DNA from: Gemmatimonadota bacterium
GTDB lineage: Bacteria > Gemmatimonadota > Gemmatimonadetes > Longimicrobiales > Gaopeijiaceae
Length of the DNA: 46,575 nucleotides
Direction: 5' to 3'
NCBI GenBank assembly: GCA_022340865.1
Contig: JAJDNC010000164.1
Location: 1 to 46,575 of the forward strand
The notes below the pieces were generated by a model. It was not told the origin of the DNA. It did not search any database and saw nothing but the letters and a program-made list of their open reading frames with translations. Within the stretch, counting starts at the first letter, position 1. Every line of letters starts with the position of its first letter. The translations under genes and the position numbers were made by a program. This document shows positions 43,252 to 46,575 of this stretch, one piece after another.

Positions 43252-44619
43252 ATGAGCCGAACTACTCTGGGCCAGCGACTTCCCGAGATCCGGGTCCCGC
43301 CTCCCGGACCGGCTTCGCGTGCCCTGGCCCGCCGCCTTCAGGAGGTGGAGTCGCGCAACGTCACGCAGATCACCGCCACGTGGCCGGTGTTCTGGGAAGA
43401 GGCGCGCGGCGCCAACGTTCGCGACGCCGACGGCAACGTGTACCTGGACCTGACCGGCGCCTTCGGCGTCGCCCTCCTGGGCCACGCGCACCCCGCCGTG
43501 GTCGAGGCGGTGCGCGCGCAGGCGGAGCGCCTCGTCCACGGCATGGGGGACGTGCACCCCCCGTCCGTGAAGGTGGAGCTGCTGGAGCGCCTGGCGGCCT
43601 TCGCGCCCTGGGACCACGCCCGGGCGGTGCTCTCGTCCACCGGGTCCGAGGCGGTGGAGACCGCCCTCAAGACCGCGCTCGTAGCCACCGGCAGGCCCGG
43701 CATCCTCGCGTTCGAGGGGGGCTACCACGGGCTCACCCTGGGCGCCCTGGCCGCCACCGCCCGGGGGCGCTTCCGCGACCCGTTCGTGTCCCGGCTCTAC
43801 CGAGGGGTCGCGTTCGCTCCGTTCCCCGACCCCGTGCGGGACGGGGCCGAGGCCTCGGGCCGGGCCCTGGCCCGGGTGGAGGAGATCCTGGCGCGCGGGG
43901 CGCCCGCGCCCGACGGCTCCGTCCACCCCATCGGAGCCGTGCTGGTGGAGCCCGTGCAGGGGCGGGGCGGGGGGCGGGTGGCGCCGGACGGCTTCATGGG
44001 CCGGCTCTCCGAGCTGGCCGTCGACGCGGGGGCGCTGGTCATCGCCGATGAGGTGCTCACGGGAGTGGGCCGTTGCGCCGCCCTCCTGGCCTCCACGCGG
44101 GTGGGGCTCCGTCCCGACCTGATCTGCCTGGGCAAGGCGCTGGGTGGAGGGCTCCCGGTGAGCGCCTGCGTGGGAGCGGCCCGGGTCATGGACGCATGGC
44201 CCGAGAGCGACGGCGAGGCGCTCCACACCAGCACGTTCCTGGGCCATCCGCTGGCGTGCGCCGCGGCGCTGGCGGTGCTGGATGCGGTGGAGGCCGAGGG
44301 CGTGGTGGGGCGCGCCCGCAGGTTGGGGGACAGGCTCGTCACCGAGTTGCGCCGGGCGCTCCGGGGCGTCGAGGGCATCGCCGACGTGCGCGGGCTCGGT
44401 CTCCTGGTGGGGATCGAGCTGGCACGCGAGCCCGGCCTGGATCCGTCGACGGGGGCGGCGGCGCGGGCGGCGCGGGCGGCGCTGGCGGAGGGCGTGCTCG
44501 TGCTGCCCTCGGGGGATCACGGCCACGTGCTGGAGCTGACCCCTCCGGTAGACCTCACCGAGGCACAGCTGGCGCACGGGGTGGAGGTGGTGGCGAGGGC
44601 GGTGCGGGGTGCGGCGTGA
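43252..44619 (+). CDS. class III PLP aminotransferase
   Basis: 455 residues. Landmarks: GAFGVALLGHAHPAVVEA, the SSTGSEAVETALK loop (128-140), EGGYHGLTLG (155-164), Asp266 in ADEVLTGVG and the PLP-binding Lys295 in CLGKALGGG. It may belong to the acetylornithine/GABA/beta-alanine or glutamate-semialdehyde-like class III group; substrate cannot be fixed from sequence. ATG 43252 begins MSRTTLGQRLPEIRV; an earlier in-frame GTG is inside fabI. Its stop overlaps the lipase gene (GTGA). Confidence 0.92.
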   Translation: MSRTTLGQRLPEIRVPPPGPASRALARRLQEVESRNVTQITATWPVFWEEARGANVRDADGNVYLDLTGAFGVALLGHAHPAVVEAVRAQAERLVHGMGDVHPPSVKVELLERLAAFAPWDHARAVLSSTGSEAVETALKTALVATGRPGILAFEGGYHGLTLGALAATARGRFRDPFVSRLYRGVAFAPFPDPVRDGAEASGRALARVEEILARGAPAPDGSVHPIGAVLVEPVQGRGGGRVAPDGFMGRLSELAVDAGALVIADEVLTGVGRCAALLASTRVGLRPDLICLGKALGGGLPVSACVGAARVMDAWPESDGEALHTSTFLGHPLACAAALAVLDAVEAEGVVGRARRLGDRLVTELRRALRGVEGIADVRGLGLLVGIELAREPGLDPSTGAAARAARAALAEGVLVLPSGDHGHVLELTPPVDLTEAQLAHGVEVVARAVRGAA

Positions 44620-45233
44620 CGGGGCCCGCTCCCGTGCTCCTCGTACCCGGATGGGCCGGGAGCGCGCGCCTGCTCGCGCCCCTGCGCAGGCGACTCGTCG
44701 AGGCGGGTTGGTCCGAGGGCCACGTGATGGCGCTGGACTTCACCGATCCCAAGGGGAGCAACCGCGACCACGCCCTGGAGATCTCCGCGGCGGTGGACGT
44801 CCTGCTGGAGCGCGCCGGCGCACAACGCGTCGACATCGTGGCGCACTCCATGGGAGGGTTGTCCACGAGGCTCTACCTGGACCACGGGGGCGCGGTGCGC
44901 GTGCGGCGTGCGGTGTTCATCGCGACGCCCCATCGGGGAACCTACGCGGCTTATCTCGCTCTCGGGCGCGGCCGCCGGGAGATGATCCCGGGAAGCGCGC
45001 TGCTGCGAGAGCTCGGCGGGAAGCCACCCGTCCCGCCCGGCGTGGAGGCCATGACCATCCGCACGCCGGTGGAGGTTCACATCCTGCCTCACGCCAGCGC
45101 CGTCCTTCCGGGGATACGCGACGTGCGCGTATGCTGTCCCACCCACCGGGGCTTGCTGGCGAGCAGAAACGCGTTCCGGGTGATACATCGCTTTCTGGCG
45201 GAGGGTGAGGCCGCCGCAACGGAGAGGCCGTGA
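44616..45233 (+). CDS. alpha/beta hydrolase (lipase class 2/EstA-like)
   Basis: 205 residues from a GTG at 44616 overlapping the aminotransferase stop. Near the N-terminus is LLVPGWAGS, the oxyanion segment of Bacillus LipA-type lipases; the nucleophile is Ser78 in VAHSMGG. FIATPHRGTY and ILPHASAVLPGIRDV follow, with a late CCPTHRGLL where the His may be catalytic. No signal peptide is seen, so it may act in the cytoplasm. It overlaps the HAD gene (GTGA), continuing a coupled run. Confidence 0.85.
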   Translation: MTGPAPVLLVPGWAGSARLLAPLRRRLVEAGWSEGHVMALDFTDPKGSNRDHALEISAAVDVLLERAGAQRVDIVAHSMGGLSTRLYLDHGGAVRVRRAVFIATPHRGTYAAYLALGRGRREMIPGSALLRELGGKPPVPPGVEAMTIRTPVEVHILPHASAVLPGIRDVRVCCPTHRGLLASRNAFRVIHRFLAEGEAAATERP

Positions 45234-45889
45234 ACGGGAACGGAAGCTGGGCAGCCGTGCTGTTCGACCTGGACGGGACGCTTGCCGATACCGTGCAGCT
45301 CATCCTGCACTGCTACCGGCACACCATGCGAACGCACCTCGGTCGCGAGCTACCGGACGAGCGCTGGCTCGCCACCATAGGCACGCCCCTGCGAGACCAG
45401 CTGCGGGACTTCGCCCGGGACGAGGACGAGGCGGCCCGCATGCTGGAGACGTACGTGACCTACCAGCGCGGCATCCACGATCGGTGGGTGAGCGCGTTTC
45501 CGGGGGCCGCGGACGTGGTGGGCACGCTCAAGTCCCAGGGCATCGCCGTGGGGGTGGTGACCAGCAAGAGGCGGGAGATGGCCCTGAGGACGCTGGACCG
45601 GTGCGGCCTCGAAGGCCGGTACGACGTCCTGGTGGCGTTCGACGACGTGGAGCGCGGCAAGCCGGACCCGCAGCCGGTTCTGCGGGCCCTGAGCAGCCTG
45701 GGGATCCAGGACCAGGCGGATCGCACGCTCATGGTGGGAGATTCGCCGTGGGACATCCGCGCCGGGCGTCGGGCGGGCACGCGCACCGCGGCGGCGCTGT
45801 GGGGGCCCTACGACCGGGCGGATCTGGAAGGGGAGCGTCCGGACTACTGGCTCGAGGAGCTGCGGGGTGTTCTGGCTCTGACTCAGTGA
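45230..45889 (+). CDS. HAD-superfamily hydrolase (phosphoglycolate/pyrophosphatase-like)
   Basis: 219 residues. Motif I is DLDGT (Asp13 and Asp15); motif II is the VVTSKRR segment; motif III is ERGKPDP; motif IV is VGDSPWDIRAG. A small helical cap fits the PpaX/Gph group that hydrolyses phosphoglycolate, pyrophosphate or related phosphates. The GTG start overlaps the lipase stop. Its last 7 bases overlap the converging dehydratase gene. Confidence 0.92.
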   Translation: MNGNGSWAAVLFDLDGTLADTVQLILHCYRHTMRTHLGRELPDERWLATIGTPLRDQLRDFARDEDEAARMLETYVTYQRGIHDRWVSAFPGAADVVGTLKSQGIAVGVVTSKRREMALRTLDRCGLEGRYDVLVAFDDVERGKPDPQPVLRALSSLGIQDQADRTLMVGDSPWDIRAGRRAGTRTAAALWGPYDRADLEGERPDYWLEELRGVLALTQ

Positions 45890-46197
45890 GCCGACGTGGC
45901 GAAGTCGATCTGCTCGGCGAGGGCCAGGTCCTTCTCGGTGATTCCCTGGGCGCTGTGCGTCGAGAGCGTCAGAAGGACGCGATCGTACCGTACGTCGATG
46001 TCCGGATGGTGCCGCATGTCGTCCGCCAGGGTGGCCACCCGGTTCACGAACACGATGGCGTTCCGGAACGAGGAGAACTTGAACTCCTTCACCAGAGCCC
46101 GCCCCTTCCGCCTCCACCCCGCCCTCATCTTCATCCAACCCAGGATGGACTCTCGGTCCAGACTCTCCGCCATGTGCACCACCTCATGCATTCTCAT
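45883..46197 (-). CDS. phhB: pterin-4a-carbinolamine dehydratase
   Basis: 104 residues from the ATG at 46197, preceded by GGGGAG. It recycles tetrahydropterin cofactor for aromatic amino-acid hydroxylases, or acts in molybdopterin or other pterin metabolism. The active-site cluster is DMRHHPDID (His63, His64, Pro65) with a later His81 (THSAQG), and GITEKDLALAEQID is a family signature. No hydroxylase is nearby in the window. A longer in-frame start exists but lacks homology. Confidence 0.93.
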   Translation of the reverse strand: MRMHEVVHMAESLDRESILGWMKMRAGWRRKGRALVKEFKFSSFRNAIVFVNRVATLADDMRHHPDIDVRYDRVLLTLSTHSAQGITEKDLALAEQIDFATSAH

Positions 46198-46409
46198 GGT
46201 CTCCCCATGCCCCGTGGACGAGGGACGAGGTGACGCAGCGCCGCCTTGCCCCGCGATCCAACGCTCCAGCAACCCAACCAGTCCCGAGGACACGCCGGGG
46301 GCCGAGGTTGTTGAGCGATAGGTTCAATGTTGACGAGTCAAGCGCTGCACCGCCGGCGGTCACGCGAGTAGGGGTGACGGGCCTCCGCGCGGGCACCTTG
46401 CGCGAGGGG

Positions 46410-46439
46410 TTGACCCTCTCCCGCGGGCCTTCATAGAAT
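46410..46439 (+). promoter_or_regulatory. sigma-70-type promoter for tRNA-Glu
   Basis: -35 TTGACC (46410-46415), 18-bp spacer and -10 TAGAAT (46434-46439), followed by a GC-rich discriminator (GGGGCCC) of the stable-RNA type. The tRNA begins 29 bp after the -10. The rest of the 270-bp gap (46198-46467) shows no gene. Confidence 0.75.
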
Positions 46440-46467
46440 TGGGGCCCTCCTGCATCCGGAAGGCCCT

Positions 46468-46540
46468 GCCCCCATCGTCTAGCGGTCGAGGATATCTGGT
46501 TCTCAGCCAGAAGACCGGGGTTCGAGTCCCCGTGGGGGTA
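46468..46540 (+). tRNA. tRNA-Glu (CTC anticodon)
   Basis: A 73-nt cloverleaf without encoded CCA. Acceptor GCCCCCA (46468-46474) pairs with TGGGGGT (46533-46539), with a G-U first pair, and discriminator A at 46540. The anticodon stem TCTGG/CCAGA encloses the loop TTCTCAG, giving anticodon CTC. The T arm is CGGGG-TTCGAGT-CCCCG. Only 35 bp remain in the window after it, and they show no feature. Confidence 0.95.
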
Positions 46541-46575
46541 CTGAAGGATCTGGGCGCGGGGTCCGGGCATCCCGA

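Noticed and set aside
46184..46570. Minus-strand frame running through the tRNA
   Set aside because: It is antisense to a convincing tRNA and its promoter, and the peptide has no homology that I recognise.

Overview
This is a very GC-rich (roughly 70%), densely coding bacterial chromosome segment. About 38 protein genes and one tRNA-Glu(CTC) gene lie on both strands, many joined by ATGA or GTGA overlaps. There are no phage, insertion-sequence, CRISPR or rRNA features. The gene mix (SUF Fe-S assembly with a Rieske protein, LutABC, ECF sigma cassettes, PolX, NAD-dependent ligase, plant-type enoyl-ACP reductase, an ERMP1-like M28 peptidase, TTG and GTG starts) suggests a free-living, didermic, high-GC heterotroph. 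Gemmatimonadota is my best guess, but that is inference from style and not from a marker gene.

Layout. 1-5815: a TMTC-like membrane TPR protein running off the left edge, a GH5 lipoprotein, a CPA2-type antiporter and an unknown polytopic membrane protein. 5979-11233 (minus): a suf operon in the order sufC-sufB-sufD-[structured 160-bp inverted-repeat element]-Rieske-sufS, with a FUR-like dyad upstream. 11326-14484: a patatin, a Met/Gly-rich LTXXQ periplasmic protein and a split ThDP decarboxylase resembling ComDE. 14716-17585: a DsbD/ScsB-type reductase with a secreted redoxin. 17694-21784 (minus): lutA-lutB-lutC and an APC permease. 21890-24610: an STT3-like membrane protein divergent from a MerR-TipAS regulator with a textbook 19-bp-spacer MerR operator. 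24754-25754 (plus): a DUF2892 protein, an ECF sigma factor and a ZAS anti-sigma factor.

25654-32425 (minus) reads as one block: ECF sigma, membrane anti-sigma, YbjQ, an unusual 799-residue protein, then an M28 membrane peptidase. The 799-residue protein joins a degenerate response-regulator receiver and an AraC-type DNA-binding domain, through one hydrophobic segment and a proline-rich linker, to a complete PBP4-type (S13) D-Ala-D-Ala peptidase with all three catalytic motifs. It is the most novel candidate here, a possible membrane-spanning regulator whose sensor is a peptidoglycan enzyme.

32509-38568: ligA and polX, overlapping by one base, are flanked by two divergently placed CaCA exchangers. 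38601-46575: an S41 peptidase, a Cys/Met-metabolism PLP enzyme, a coupled fabI-aminotransferase-lipase-HAD run, a pterin carbinolamine dehydratase and the tRNA with its own promoter.

The other finding worth attention is the sufD-Rieske intergenic element. It has 27-bp terminal inverted repeats (26/27 matching) that begin right after the sufD stop and end just before the Rieske start, with two more perfect or near-perfect hairpins inside. In mRNA it would bury the Rieske ribosome-binding site.
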